17,590 nucleotides of DNA, taken from Actinomycetes bacterium. Lineage in GTDB: Bacteria; Actinomycetota; Actinomycetes; Propionibacteriales; Nocardioidaceae. Below, piece after piece: positions 6,731 to 14,679 of this stretch (positions within the stretch are counted from its first letter, which is position 1; each line of letters starts with the position of its first letter). A model generated the notes under the pieces. That model was not told the origin of the DNA and did not search any database. It saw only the letters and a program-made list of their open reading frames with translations. The position numbers and the translations under genes are program-made. The stretch covers positions 1 to 17,590 of the forward strand of contig JAEZEJ010000142.1 of NCBI GenBank assembly GCA_023417775.1, given 5' to 3'.

Positions 6731-8395
6731 TCACGTCGACCGCAGCTGTGCCCGCAGTTCGGCCTTGATGAACTTGCCGGACGGGTTGCGGGGGAGCCCT
6801 TCGGTCCGTACGTCGATCACCGACGGGATCTTGAATGCCGCCAGATGTGGTGACATGAACGCGGTGAGGCCATCCTGATCGAGTGTGCTCCCAGGACGGA
6901 CCACGACGACCGCGACGACCTGCTCACCCAGGCGACGATGCGGGATGCCGAGTACGGCGGCTTCGAGCACGTCCGGGTGCTCGTAGAGTGCAGCCTCGAC
7001 CTCGGCGGAGTACACGTTCTCTCCGCCGCGCACGATCATGTCCTTCAGGCGGTCGTCGATGAACACGCGGCCTTCGGCATCGAGATGGCCGATGTCCCCA
7101 GTGCGCAACCAGCCTCTGTGGAGCGTCGCCGCTGTCGCATCGGGCCGGTTCCAGTAGCCGCGGAAGAGCGATGGGCCGCGCAACCAGATCTCGCCCCGGC
7201 CGCCTGTCGGGAGGGGCTCCACGGTGGTCGGATCATGGATCGCGACCTGCATCGACGGCGCGACCCTGCCGGTGCTCTCGGGGAAGGCGTAGGCTTCGTC
7301 GCCGGAGATCGCCGGCCCCAGCGCGTTCGTCTCGGTCATGCCATAGCCGAAGGCGGGTGCTGCGCGGTCGAATCGTTCGCGGATCTGCGTGAGCAGTGCC
7401 GGCGGGGCCGTGGCTCCGCCCCCACCGATCCACCGCAGGGACGAGGTGTCGAACTCGTCGAATCGCGGATGGTTCACCAGATCGAAGGTCTGGGTCGGAA
7501 CACCGATGAACACGCTCAGCCGCTCGGACTCGATCATGCGAAGGGCTTCCTCGGGGTCCCAGCGGTGCATGACGGCCAGCTTCATCCCGCTGTTCAGGGC
7601 GCCGAGCATGACTGAGACGCAGCCGGTGACGTGGAACAGCGGGATCCCCAGCAGCGCCGCCGGAGGCTCCGCCGGCTCGGCGTCACCGAGCATGAGGGCA
7701 TCCACGGTCTCCAGCGCCGCGGCTCCCCAGACGGCATGGATGACCGCTCGATGGGTCGACACGGCGCCCTTGGGTCGACCCGTCGTGCCGGACGTGTAGA
7801 GCAAGGTCGCGTCGTCACCGGGTCCGACGTCGACAGCCGGAAGCGGTCCGGGCTGCAGGACATCGGTCCAGGTTGAGAAGTGCTCCTGTGTGGCCGGCCC
7901 CCGCACGATCACGACCGGGATGCCGCGCGTCGCGGTCAGCTCGCCGATGAGCTCCCCCCGCGGCTGATCGGCGATGACCAGCGACGGTGCGCTGTCCTCG
8001 AGCCCGTGGGCCAGCTCGGCGCCGGTCCACCAGCTGTTCAAGGAGACGCAGATCCCTCCCACCGAGGTGATGGCGATGAACGACATGACCCATTCGGGAT
8101 AGTTCCGCATCGCGACGGCCACTCGATCGCCGGGACGGATGCCGTACCGATCCACGAGCGCGACGGCGAATGCGTCGGCACCAGCGAATAGCTCGCGGAA
8201 TGAGAGGCGTTCGTCCCGGTAGACGAGTGCCGTCGCGTCACCGGCGGTGCGTGCCCGGGCGAAGAACTCACGCAATGACGCCGGCGCCTGGACGAAGATC
8301 TGCTCGGCTGTTCCATCGGAGCGCCTCATGTCGACCATCTCGAAGGGAGCCCCCGGTGCCGTGAGCCTCGCCAGCGCCTCAGCGTGAGAAGTCAT
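6731..8395 (-). CDS. Acyl-CoA synthetase (AMP-forming, fatty/aromatic acid type), 554 aa
   Basis: A complete class I adenylate-forming enzyme. Motifs in order: LLYTSGTTGRPKGA (residues 198-211), GYGMTE (350-355), GYWNRPDATA, LRTGDIGHLD, DRLKDMIVRGGENVYSAEVE, and LPRNPSGKFIK with the catalytic Lys541. It converts a carboxylic acid to its acyl-CoA through an acyl-adenylate. The substrate pocket does not reveal which acid. The start is taken at ATG 8395, where the N-terminal domain begins; its ribosome site is weak, and an upstream in-frame GTG would add an unlikely His-rich leader. It is followed on the same strand by the PotD-like lipoprotein. It is only distantly similar to the ligase at 3848, which differs in the catalytic-Lys motif. 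Confidence 0.9.
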   Translation of the reverse strand: MTSHAEALARLTAPGAPFEMVDMRRSDGTAEQIFVQAPASLREFFARARTAGDATALVYRDERLSFRELFAGADAFAVALVDRYGIRPGDRVAVAMRNYPEWVMSFIAITSVGGICVSLNSWWTGAELAHGLEDSAPSLVIADQPRGELIGELTATRGIPVVIVRGPATQEHFSTWTDVLQPGPLPAVDVGPGDDATLLYTSGTTGRPKGAVSTHRAVIHAVWGAAALETVDALMLGDAEPAEPPAALLGIPLFHVTGCVSVMLGALNSGMKLAVMHRWDPEEALRMIESERLSVFIGVPTQTFDLVNHPRFDEFDTSSLRWIGGGGATAPPALLTQIRERFDRAAPAFGYGMTETNALGPAISGDEAYAFPESTGRVAPSMQVAIHDPTTVEPLPTGGRGEIWLRGPSLFRGYWNRPDATAATLHRGWLRTGDIGHLDAEGRVFIDDRLKDMIVRGGENVYSAEVEAALYEHPDVLEAAVLGIPHRRLGEQVVAVVVVRPGSTLDQDGLTAFMSPHLAAFKIPSVIDVRTEGLPRNPSGKFIKAELRAQLRST

Positions 8396-8824
8396 CTCGT
8401 GATGGTGATGGGTCTCGCCCCGATGAGGCGTCCAATGCCAGGTATCCACACCCAGGCGGGGGACCGGGCGGCATCTCGTCGTGGAGGCACCTGTCACTGG
8501 TCACGTGACACGCGCAGCGGACCTCATGCGCGAGATGCTCGCCGACGAGTGCACCGGGCTGTCCTCGCGCCGATCCGGGAGAGGATCTCGGGATCCTCCT
8601 CTAGGGCTCCATCCGTGCGATGCTGCACCTGACCTTCGAGCGGACACCGTCACCTGGCCCGTCCCGGTGTCGGCCGGGTCCGGGCTCGGTGATCCTCGCG
8701 CGACCGGACTCCCGTGACCGAGGGCGATGGTCATCCCCCGTCCGGGCAGCGTGACATCGCCTCGCTGGAGCCCGGCCTCCCCAGCAGGTGTCATGGGGGT
8801 TGACGGCCGCGAACGAGAGGGACG
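8396..8824. other. Divergent intergenic region between acyl-CoA synthetase and amine-oxidase operon
   Basis: About 430 bases carry no intact gene. The region should hold the promoters of both divergent units. It contains GTCACGTGAC (8500-8509), a perfect 10-bp palindrome inside a larger TGTCAC...GTGACA arrangement (8492-8510), a small hairpin (8581-8598) and the decayed ligase fragment at 8611-8710. I could not place the promoters with confidence. Confidence 0.5.
8611..8710 (+). pseudogene. Degenerate fragment of a CaiC-like acyl-CoA ligase
   Basis: In the frame starting at 8611 the plus strand reads IRAMLHLTFERTPSPGPSR and then CRPGPGSVILA. The intact ligase at 3848 reads IGAMLHLIFKQTPSAAPSR and then RRLGLGSAIPA at the matching place. 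The DNA also aligns closely with about 4629-4728, with scattered single-base differences and nearly no gaps. A stop (8602-8604) precedes the segment and homology fades on both sides, so only some 33 codons of a mid-protein region survive. This is a remnant of a paralogue, not a gene. Confidence 0.7.
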
Positions 8825-10150
8825 ATGTTGCGAACCATCGATGACGAGGCGACGATCGTCGTCGGCGCCGGTCTTGCCGGGCTGGTGACCGCATGGCGAC
8901 TGCAGGAGGCCGGTATGCCGGCCGTGGTGCTGGAAGGGTCGGATCGGATCGGCGGTCGAACCATGACCAGCCGAGAGGGATGGGTCGACGGGCAGTTCGC
9001 CAACTACGGAGGAGAGCTCGTCTTCCCGGCCTTCCACGCTCTGCGCGCCGTATGCGAGGAGCTCGGTGTCGAGCTCTCCCCGCCGAATGTGATCGCTGAG
9101 CCGGAACCCGATGACCTGACCGTCGTCGAGGGCATGGTCCGGGCGGGGAGCTTCATCCATCAGGGCACACTGGTCGATCGCCGCGATCTGATCGCCTCCG
9201 CGGCGCGGATCCGGGCTGCGGTCGAGGCACATCCGCCGGCACCCCACGAGATCGTCGAACAGTGGGTGCGCCGCGCTGGGCTGGACGGTGTCGATCGCAC
9301 CGCATTCCGGGGCGTCGCCCGGATGCTCACCTGCCAGGACACCTGGGACCACGACGTCCACTACCTCATCGGACCGGCGATGACCGATATCCGTCGCATC
9401 AGCGGAGGAACCCAGAGTCTGGCCGATCGTCTCGCGATGGATCTCGATGTGCGTCTCGGCCACGAGGTCGTCAGGATCCGCCGAGGAGACGGAGTGGAGG
9501 TGGAGACCTCCGATGGCAGGGCCTTCCATGGTGCGCGGGTCGTGGTGGCCACCAATCCGTACGCCCTGTCGACGATCGGCTTCGACCCGCCGCTCGAGGA
9601 GGCGAAGACGTCCACCGTCCTCTCCCTGCTCCCCGCGATGGGAGGCAAGGTCGCCGCACAGTACGCCGAGGGCGATGCCGTGCGGGAGGCGCTGAACGCC
9701 ATCGTCTACACCGATGACGAGATCTGCGCGGCGTGGACGTGCTGGCCCGACGCACCGGCAGGGCCGGCCGTCGTCATCGGCTTCCTCGCCGGCGTCCATC
9801 GACACGTCCTGGCCGACGAGGGCGAGGCGATGCGACTCCTGGACGACCTCGTGGCCACGGCGGTCGGGCACCCCGTCACGCGGCTGCACGGAGATGTCCA
9901 CAGCTGGTGGGCCGACCCGCGGTTCATGAGCATCACGGTCAACCCCAGCGAACACTCCCGGCCGCGGATCGCCGCGGTGATGAGCGGTGTCGAGCGGGAC
10001 ACCCATATCGCCGGTGACTACACCTCGGAGCAGCTCTTCGGGACCCTCGAAGGCGCCGTCCGGTCCGGGATCCGTACCGCGGACGAGATCCTCAGGGCGC
10101 CGACGCGCTTCTCCGCCGATGACATCGAGGAAAGGCTGACGAGCCGATGA
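8825..10150 (+). CDS. Flavin-dependent amine oxidase (monoamine oxidase-like), 441 aa
   Basis: An FAD-binding amine oxidoreductase. The N-terminal dinucleotide fold VVGAGLAGLVTAWRL and VLEGSDRIGGRT (residues about 12-47) binds FAD, and the C-terminal HIAGDYTSEQLFGTLEGAV region with SGIRTADEIL closes the flavin site. MGGKVAAQY (Lys275) corresponds in position to the conserved active-site Lys of monoamine oxidases. It should oxidise a primary or secondary amine to an imine, making H2O2. No signal peptide is seen, so it acts in the cytoplasm. ATG 8825 follows GAGAGG. It is the first gene of a three-gene operon and its stop overlaps the next start (ATGA). It is clearly related to that next gene. 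The substrate is unknown. Confidence 0.85.
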   Translation: MLRTIDDEATIVVGAGLAGLVTAWRLQEAGMPAVVLEGSDRIGGRTMTSREGWVDGQFANYGGELVFPAFHALRAVCEELGVELSPPNVIAEPEPDDLTVVEGMVRAGSFIHQGTLVDRRDLIASAARIRAAVEAHPPAPHEIVEQWVRRAGLDGVDRTAFRGVARMLTCQDTWDHDVHYLIGPAMTDIRRISGGTQSLADRLAMDLDVRLGHEVVRIRRGDGVEVETSDGRAFHGARVVVATNPYALSTIGFDPPLEEAKTSTVLSLLPAMGGKVAAQYAEGDAVREALNAIVYTDDEICAAWTCWPDAPAGPAVVIGFLAGVHRHVLADEGEAMRLLDDLVATAVGHPVTRLHGDVHSWWADPRFMSITVNPSEHSRPRIAAVMSGVERDTHIAGDYTSEQLFGTLEGAVRSGIRTADEILRAPTRFSADDIEERLTSR

Positions 10151-11427
10151 CCACCATCGTGATCGGGGCCGGCCTCGCCGGCCTCTTCGCCGCCCGGGCC
10201 CTCCACGACGCCGGTGAGGAGGTCATCGTGCTCGAGGCCACGGATCATCTCGGTGGGCGCACGCGCGGGGTCCGCGGACTGCTTCACCACGACCAGGTCG
10301 CCGATGTCGGCGCCTCCTTCATCGACATCGGTCAGGACGCGCTGCTGGAGTTCTGCGTCCGACAGGACCTCCGCCTCACTCCGCAGGTACGACTGCTCCC
10401 ACGCGAACCCCGCGGTTCCTCCACCGGCGCCTCGGGGCTCCGGGGCAGGATCGTCAGCGGCGGCCGGGCCGTCGCGGATGCGGAGCGCTGGGATCTGGCC
10501 GACGAGGTTCAGCTGGCACTCGAGCAGGACCCGCCGGATCGCATGGAGACCCTGCTGGCCTGGAGCCATCGAGTCGGACTCAGCCCGCGGGCGCGCGATG
10601 CCTACGCCATGCAGGGATCCCTCGCGCCCCAGGCTCGCCGGGAGCTGGTGTCGTCCTGGCACGTCCATCCGGGCGACGCCGGACAGGTGCGCTGGATGCT
10701 CGCGGACGGTGCCGATTCCATCGCCCGCGCCGTGGCGGAGGGCCTGAACCTCGTCTTCGGCTCGCCGGTGCGGTGGATCGGCAAGGAGCCCGTCGGGTAC
10801 ACCGTCCACACCGACGACGACTCCTTCCCGGCTCAGTACGTGGTGGTGACCAGCTCGGTGCAGGCGACGCGCCGTATCGGCTTCGACCCTGTGCTGCCGG
10901 AGTGGAAGACGGAAGCTCTACTGACGACGCCGATGTCGCAGGGCGGCAAGATCATCGCCCAGTATGCCGACGCGGATCGGATCGTCGATGCCGCGGGACA
11001 GGGCGCGATGACCGACAGCCCGGTGGGCAGGTTCTGGTTCAAGCGCGGGCCCGAGGACACCCTGATCGCGATGGGGGCGATCACCGACGGGGGCGAGGGC
11101 CTGCTTACCCGGCACGCAGCGGCGCTCCAGGTCCTGGATCGCCAGATCGAGGCGCTGACCGGTTCGCCGCCGGATCGGATCGCCGGGCTGGTCCACGACT
11201 GGACGACAGAGGAGTTCGTCGGCGGCGTGGTCAGTCTCGACACGGGTGGATTCGAGCGACGGGCCGTTCTCGCGGCGCCGGTCGGCGGTCTGCACTTCGC
11301 CGGTGAGGCGACGGGGGAGCGGACGGGCACCATGGAGGCGGCCGTGAGATCGGGGCGTCGAGCAGCCGACGAGATCCTGCAGAAGCGTCGGCGGGGACGA
11401 TCGCGGTCTCGAGGAGGCAGCCGATGA
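10147..11427 (+). CDS. Second flavin-dependent amine oxidase, 426 aa
   Basis: The FAD-binding fold opens at residue 1: MTTIVIGAGLAGLFAARAL, then VLEATDHLGGRTRG. The flavin-closing C-terminal motif is GGLHFAGEATGERTGTMEAA followed by VRSGRRAADEIL. QGGKIIAQY (Lys268) matches the active-site Lys block of the preceding oxidase, and both share a (T/R)IGFDP.L.E.KT segment, so the pair are paralogues. They are too different to be a recent duplication. The ATG overlaps the previous stop by ATGA, so translation is coupled and equal amounts of the two proteins are likely. This is compatible with a heteromer or with two successive oxidations. The very C-terminus is a basic Arg/Ser/Gly tail. Substrate unknown. 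Confidence 0.85.
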   Translation: MTTIVIGAGLAGLFAARALHDAGEEVIVLEATDHLGGRTRGVRGLLHHDQVADVGASFIDIGQDALLEFCVRQDLRLTPQVRLLPREPRGSSTGASGLRGRIVSGGRAVADAERWDLADEVQLALEQDPPDRMETLLAWSHRVGLSPRARDAYAMQGSLAPQARRELVSSWHVHPGDAGQVRWMLADGADSIARAVAEGLNLVFGSPVRWIGKEPVGYTVHTDDDSFPAQYVVVTSSVQATRRIGFDPVLPEWKTEALLTTPMSQGGKIIAQYADADRIVDAAGQGAMTDSPVGRFWFKRGPEDTLIAMGAITDGGEGLLTRHAAALQVLDRQIEALTGSPPDRIAGLVHDWTTEEFVGGVVSLDTGGFERRAVLAAPVGGLHFAGEATGERTGTMEAAVRSGRRAADEILQKRRRGRSRSRGGSR

Positions 11428-12398
11428 AGACCGTGGTGTGGGGACTCGGCAAGCTCGGCTCGGAGGCCGTGGAGGCGGGCCTCCGAGCCCCTGATGTCGA
11501 GCTGGTCGGAGCCGTGTCGCGGCGGGCACGCTCCATGGGGCTCTCGTTGCCCGGCGGTGTCCCGATATTCGATGACCTGGACGCTGTGGCGGAGGCGTAT
11601 CCGGGCGCGGCGGTCGTCCACGCGCATCACGAGCTGGGGGACGCACTGGTGGCCGCGGCCGTCGCGTGCGCGAGCCGCGGTCTCAGCTTCGTGACGAGTT
11701 CGGGCCTATTCGATCCGGCAGGTCAGTTGCACGATCAGGGCCGCGACATGGACCGGATCGCCCGGGAGCACGGCGTGCACATCGTCGCCGCCGGTGCACA
11801 GCCGGGATTCTTCTTCGACGTGCTTCCCGGTCTGGTCCTGCCCATCGCGGCGGTCTGGGACCGGGCGACGGCGGCCAAGCCCTCGGATGCGTCCTCGTGG
11901 CCGAAAGACACGCGCCATGCGCTGGGCATCGGCGAACCACCGGAGACGCTGGACGGCGATCTGCCGTACCCGCTGCGCGCCTCGGCCCATCTGCTCGCCG
12001 ACGCCCTCGGACTGGGTATCGAGCAGATCACCGAGCAACGGGTCTCCACGACCTCGGACCGTGACATCGAACTGCATGACGAGGTCCTGCCGTCCGGCGT
12101 CGCGACCGGGTTCTCCCAGGTCTGCCGGATCGCCACGACGGACTCGCGTGAGATCGAGCTGCGCTGGGAGGTGAGCGTGGACGACGAACTGGTTCGAGGG
12201 GAGCGACCCTTCCGGCTGCGGGTCGAGCGATCCTCGTCGAGCATCCTCGAGCTGGCGCTCGACGGTGAGTTCAGCGACGACCCCTATCCGGCGACGGTCG
12301 CCCGGATGCTGCACGTGATGGCGGCGGCGCAGAACCTGTCGCCCGGGCTGCACCGAGTGGTCGACGTCGGGCTGTCGAGGTCCGTCGCCGCTGGGTGA
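11424..12398 (+). CDS. DapB/2,4-diaminopentanoate dehydrogenase-like NAD(P)-dependent reductase, 324 aa
   Basis: The N-terminus MKTVVWGLGKLGSEAVEAGL is a Rossmann nucleotide-binding fold with GLGKLG. VVHAHHELGDALVAAAVACA is followed by a conserved VTSSGLFDPA turn and VAAGAQPGFFFDVLP, the layout of dihydrodipicolinate-reductase-like proteins in the 2,4-diaminopentanoate dehydrogenase group. Those enzymes form or reduce a C=N bond at an amino-ketone. The start overlaps the second oxidase by ATGA, making the third gene of a coupled operon. The linkage suggests that it handles the imine or amino-ketone made by the oxidases, but the direction and substrate are inferred. It ends before a pair of terminator-like hairpins. 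Family confidence is good; exact function is not known. Confidence 0.7.
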   Translation: MKTVVWGLGKLGSEAVEAGLRAPDVELVGAVSRRARSMGLSLPGGVPIFDDLDAVAEAYPGAAVVHAHHELGDALVAAAVACASRGLSFVTSSGLFDPAGQLHDQGRDMDRIAREHGVHIVAAGAQPGFFFDVLPGLVLPIAAVWDRATAAKPSDASSWPKDTRHALGIGEPPETLDGDLPYPLRASAHLLADALGLGIEQITEQRVSTTSDRDIELHDEVLPSGVATGFSQVCRIATTDSREIELRWEVSVDDELVRGERPFRLRVERSSSSILELALDGEFSDDPYPATVARMLHVMAAAQNLSPGLHRVVDVGLSRSVAAG

Positions 12399-12458
12399 CT
12401 CGGTCGGCTCGGTGCTTTCCGTGGCGCCTCGATACCGTCTTTCCAGCGGAAACTGGCA

Positions 12459-12517
12459 CGCCCCGGTCCTTCGTGGGACGGGGCGGCTCGTTCTGCCCGC
12501 GGGCCGGAACGAGCTTT
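12459..12517 (+). terminator. Tandem terminator hairpins after the amine-oxidase operon
   Basis: The first hairpin pairs CGCCCCG (12459-12465) with CGGGGCG (12479-12485). The second pairs GCTCGTTC (12486-12493) with GAACGAGC (12507-12514), with GCCCGCGGGC inside its loop, and is followed by TTTCGTGTTT. They lie 60-120 bases after the reductase stop. Confidence 0.65.
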
Positions 12518-12552
12518 CGTGTTTCAGGAATGAAAATTAGTCAGTGTGACCC

Positions 12553-12601
12553 TTGTCATTAAATGAGCGTTCAGTTACTGTCCCAACTAAACGCTCATTT
12601 A
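12553..12601 (+). promoter_or_regulatory. LuxR-gene promoter overlapped by a 42-base inverted-repeat operator
   Basis: A -35 TTGTCA (12553-12558), a 17-base spacer and a -10 TACTGT (12576-12581) make a good promoter for the gene at 12618. Across the spacer and start region, TAAATGAGCGTTCAGTT (12560-12576) faces AACTAAACGCTCATTTA (12585-12601) with one mismatch and an 8-base centre. The stretch is strikingly AT-richer than its surroundings. A repressor bound here would block RNA polymerase. The related site at 13998-14014 points to the TetR at 13327. Confidence 0.7.
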
Positions 12602-12617
12602 AGAGACCGGAGGTGCC

Positions 12618-13313
12618 ATGATGGCAACGGCGACGATGTCAGCGATCGATGCTGAGAGCAGGATCTCGACGTGCTCGGAGCGACCCGAACTGTCCCACCC
12701 CGATACCGCGTGCCGGCCGCAACGTGTCCTGGTCGTCGATGACCACGAGCTCGTCCAGGCCGGTCTGCGTGCGCTCCTGGCGCGAGAGTCCTGGGTCACG
12801 ATGTGCCTGGGGGCGAGTTCGGCCGAGATGGCCGTGGAGGTGGCGCGGAGGGCGATGCCGCAGCTCATCCTGGTATCGATGTCCGTCCGCGGTCAGTCGG
12901 GCCTGGACCTCTGCCGGGAGCTCCTGGCGCGCATGCCGCATGTGCGAGTGGTGCTCATGTCCTCCGAGGGTCGCGTCTCGACCTCCCTCGCGCAGGCGCA
13001 CGGGGCCGTCGGCTTCATTCGCAAGGGCATGCCGGCCGCCGCGATCGTCACCGCGGTCAAGCGGGTCGCGGAGGGGGAGAAGGTGTTCCCGAAGGCGGTG
13101 TCGGAGCTGGACGATGTCGTGGCACTCTCCAGGCGTGAGATGGACGTCCTGCAGCATCTGGTCTCGGGACTCAGCAATCCCGAGGTGGCGGCCCGGCTGC
13201 ATCTGTCCCGTCACACCGTCAAGCAGCACACCAGCACCGTGTACCGGAAGCTGGGTGTCAAGAATCGCGCGCAGGCGGCGAGCCGTGCCCAAGCGCTCGG
13301 TCTCGTCGCCTGA
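12618..13313 (+). CDS. LuxR/NarL-type regulator with a degenerate receiver domain, 231 aa
   Basis: A receiver domain (about 35-155) is followed by a LuxR-type helix-turn-helix (last 65 residues: LSRREMDVLQHLVSGLSNPE, then VAARLHLSRHTVKQHTSTVY and RKLGVKNRAQA). The receiver keeps the acidic pair (Asp41-Asp42) and the switch Lys in FIRKGMP. Where the phosphorylated Asp belongs, the sequence reads PQLILVSMSV, with Ser87 in that position. It is therefore probably not switched by a histidine kinase, and none is encoded nearby. GGAGG (12609-12613) serves ATG 12618 or, with better spacing, ATG 12621. An N-terminal extension of about 34 residues is unusual and looks disordered. Its promoter carries a strong inverted-repeat operator. 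Target genes are unknown; the metabolic genes beside it are candidates. Confidence 0.85.
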   Translation: MMATATMSAIDAESRISTCSERPELSHPDTACRPQRVLVVDDHELVQAGLRALLARESWVTMCLGASSAEMAVEVARRAMPQLILVSMSVRGQSGLDLCRELLARMPHVRVVLMSSEGRVSTSLAQAHGAVGFIRKGMPAAAIVTAVKRVAEGEKVFPKAVSELDDVVALSRREMDVLQHLVSGLSNPEVAARLHLSRHTVKQHTSTVYRKLGVKNRAQAASRAQALGLVA

Positions 13314-13326
13314 GCGGTCTCGGCCG

Positions 13327-13929
13327 TCAGCTGTGCTGCTCGGCACCCACGAGGCGAAGGGCCATGTCGGCATAGGCCGCGGCGATCGATGCCGGTTCGA
13401 GCCCATCGTCGTGGTACCACCGGCCGATGTCCACGATCAGCGACTCGATGGCCGCGACGCTCATCCGCCGGTCGAGGACCGCGAAGACCCCCGAGTCCGC
13501 GCCTTCGTCGATGAGCTCGCGCAGCAGCTCGGAGATCCTCCGGCGCAGGGAGAGGACCTCGGCGCGGTGATGGACCGCCAGGGCGGCCAACTCGTAGTTG
13601 ACGACCCGCGACAGCTCATGGAACTCCGCATGGTGCACGGTGAAGTCGTGGACCACGCGGTGCAGTCGGGCCGTGGCCGTCCCGCCGGTCTCGAGCGCCT
13701 GCTCGACGACGCCGAGGGCCACCCGATGCCCGTCGTAGGCGAGCTCGAACAGCAGCTCCTCCTTGGACGCGTGATGCACGTACAGCGCCGTGGGGGAGAT
13801 GCCCGCGGCTCGCGCGATGTCCCGGGTGGATGCTCCGTGGAAGCCCTTGGCGGAGAAGATCTCGATGGCGGCCGCGAGGAGGCGGCCCTGGGTTCTCATC
13901 CCTCGTGGCGTCTTGGGTCGGGCGGCCAT
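13327..13929 (-). CDS. TetR-family transcriptional regulator, 200 aa
   Basis: The N-terminal DNA-binding domain is typical: GRLLAAAIEIFSAKGFHGAS, then TRDIARAAGISPTALYVHH (about residues 15-53). The C-terminal helical domain (54-200) resembles that of TetR proteins controlling fatty-acid and acyl-CoA genes, but the ligand is not readable. ATG 13929 follows GAGGAGC at good spacing. It is downstream of the thioesterase at 14047 on the same strand (117-base gap) and convergent with the LuxR gene, leaving 13 bases between their stops. A TAAATGATCATTCATTC site lies in its own promoter region (13998-14014) and a related one in the LuxR promoter, so autoregulation plus control of the LuxR gene is likely. 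Confidence 0.87.
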   Translation of the reverse strand: MAARPKTPRGMRTQGRLLAAAIEIFSAKGFHGASTRDIARAAGISPTALYVHHASKEELLFELAYDGHRVALGVVEQALETGGTATARLHRVVHDFTVHHAEFHELSRVVNYELAALAVHHRAEVLSLRRRISELLRELIDEGADSGVFAVLDRRMSVAAIESLIVDIGRWYHDDGLEPASIAAAYADMALRLVGAEQHS

Positions 13930-13997
13930 CGGTGCTCCTCGGGGACGTCGTGGGTGTCGTCGGCTGCATCGCTGACGGGTGAGGGATGGCGATCGGA

Positions 13998-14014
13998 TAA
14001 ATGATCATTCATTC
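13998..14014. promoter_or_regulatory. Candidate operator of the adjacent TetR regulator
   Basis: TAAATGATCATTCATTC contains the perfect palindrome AATGATCATT (14000-14009) and agrees at 13 of 17 bases with TAAATGAGCGTTCAGTT in the LuxR promoter. It is about 70-85 bases upstream of the TetR start, inside an AT-richer patch. TTGAAT on the minus strand next to it may be a -35 box. Confidence 0.55.
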
Positions 14015-14046
14015 AACACGATAGAATAGGCCGGTCCCGGGCCGGG

Positions 14047-14487
14047 TCACTCCTCCTGGACGGCTAGATGCTGCTGCAACGCCCGATACTCCGATGGCAG
14101 GAGATTCCGCCGGCCCCGCTCGGAGCGATCCCACGCGACATAGTGGTTGCGGGCCATGCTGCACACGGTTTGCTCGCGGTTCACCAGCACCATCGTCATC
14201 TCGAAGCTCGAGTCGTCCATCCGGGTGATCGCCACGCGGATCTCGATGGGGGAGAGCCGGTGGAGGACCTCGCGGCGGTAATCGATGGTCGTCTGCGCGT
14301 TGACATAGCTCGGATCCTCCTGGCCGGTGATCGTGCTGACGAACTCCATCGACACCTCCTCGTAGATCGCGGCGTAGTGGGCCGCGGTCATGTGGCCGAG
14401 CACGTCGACCGATGTCCTCCAGACGGGCATCGTCGTGCTCCACCAGCGCGCATGGTCAGCGGGGATCGGCATGAACGGAACAGTCAT
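14047..14487 (-). CDS. Hot-dog fold acyl-CoA thioesterase, 146 aa
   Basis: The segment VDVLGHMTAAHYAAIYEE has the DxxGH signature of 4-hydroxybenzoyl-CoA/YbgC-type thioesterases, with Asp28 as the expected catalytic residue. YVAWDR near the C-terminus and the length also fit one hot-dog domain. It would hydrolyse an acyl-CoA and free CoA in the cytoplasm. The start is ATG 14487: a TACCGT -10 box ends seven bases upstream, so the mRNA probably begins at or next to the ATG without a leader, and no ribosome site is seen. It is paralogous to the thioesterase at 16496. It shares its upstream motif with two other genes, and a TetR gene follows on the same strand. Acyl specificity is unknown. Confidence 0.8.
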   Translation of the reverse strand: MTVPFMPIPADHARWWSTTMPVWRTSVDVLGHMTAAHYAAIYEEVSMEFVSTITGQEDPSYVNAQTTIDYRREVLHRLSPIEIRVAITRMDDSSFEMTMVLVNREQTVCSMARNHYVAWDRSERGRRNLLPSEYRALQQHLAVQEE

Positions 14488-14493
14488 CCGCCG

Positions 14494-14551
14494 ACGGTAG
14501 GAGAGCCTGGGCACGTTCAGCGCCCCGCCGAGCGATCTGCACCCGAATGGG
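14494..14551 (-). promoter_or_regulatory. Promoter of the first thioesterase with shared upstream motif
   Basis: On the minus strand the -10 is TACCGT (14499-14494), and CCCATTCGGGT (14551-14541) lies 41 bases upstream of it, followed by GCAG. No TTGACA-like -35 is seen. The same motif and spacing precede the genes at 15186-16346 and 16496-16945. Confidence 0.5.
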
Positions 14552-14679
14552 CATGGGCGTTGAGGGGACAGATGGGGGATTGAGTACCGATCGTCCCGGC
14601 AGCAGGCTGGCGACGTGAACCCACGACATCCGCAGACCACGTCCGAGGCCATCGACGATCCCTCGAGGAGGTCTCCACG

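Noticed and set aside
8581..8598. Hairpin GAGGATC-TCGG-GATCCTC as a terminator
   Set aside because: Short stem without a T-tract and not after any intact gene.
8501..10006. 501-codon open frame antisense to the first amine oxidase
   Set aside because: The opposite strand has complete amine-oxidase motifs; this is a high-GC antisense shadow.
12649..14004. 451-codon open frame on the plus strand across the LuxR and TetR genes
   Set aside because: Its translation is dominated by Arg/Ser/Cys and it overlaps two genes with clear DNA-binding domains.
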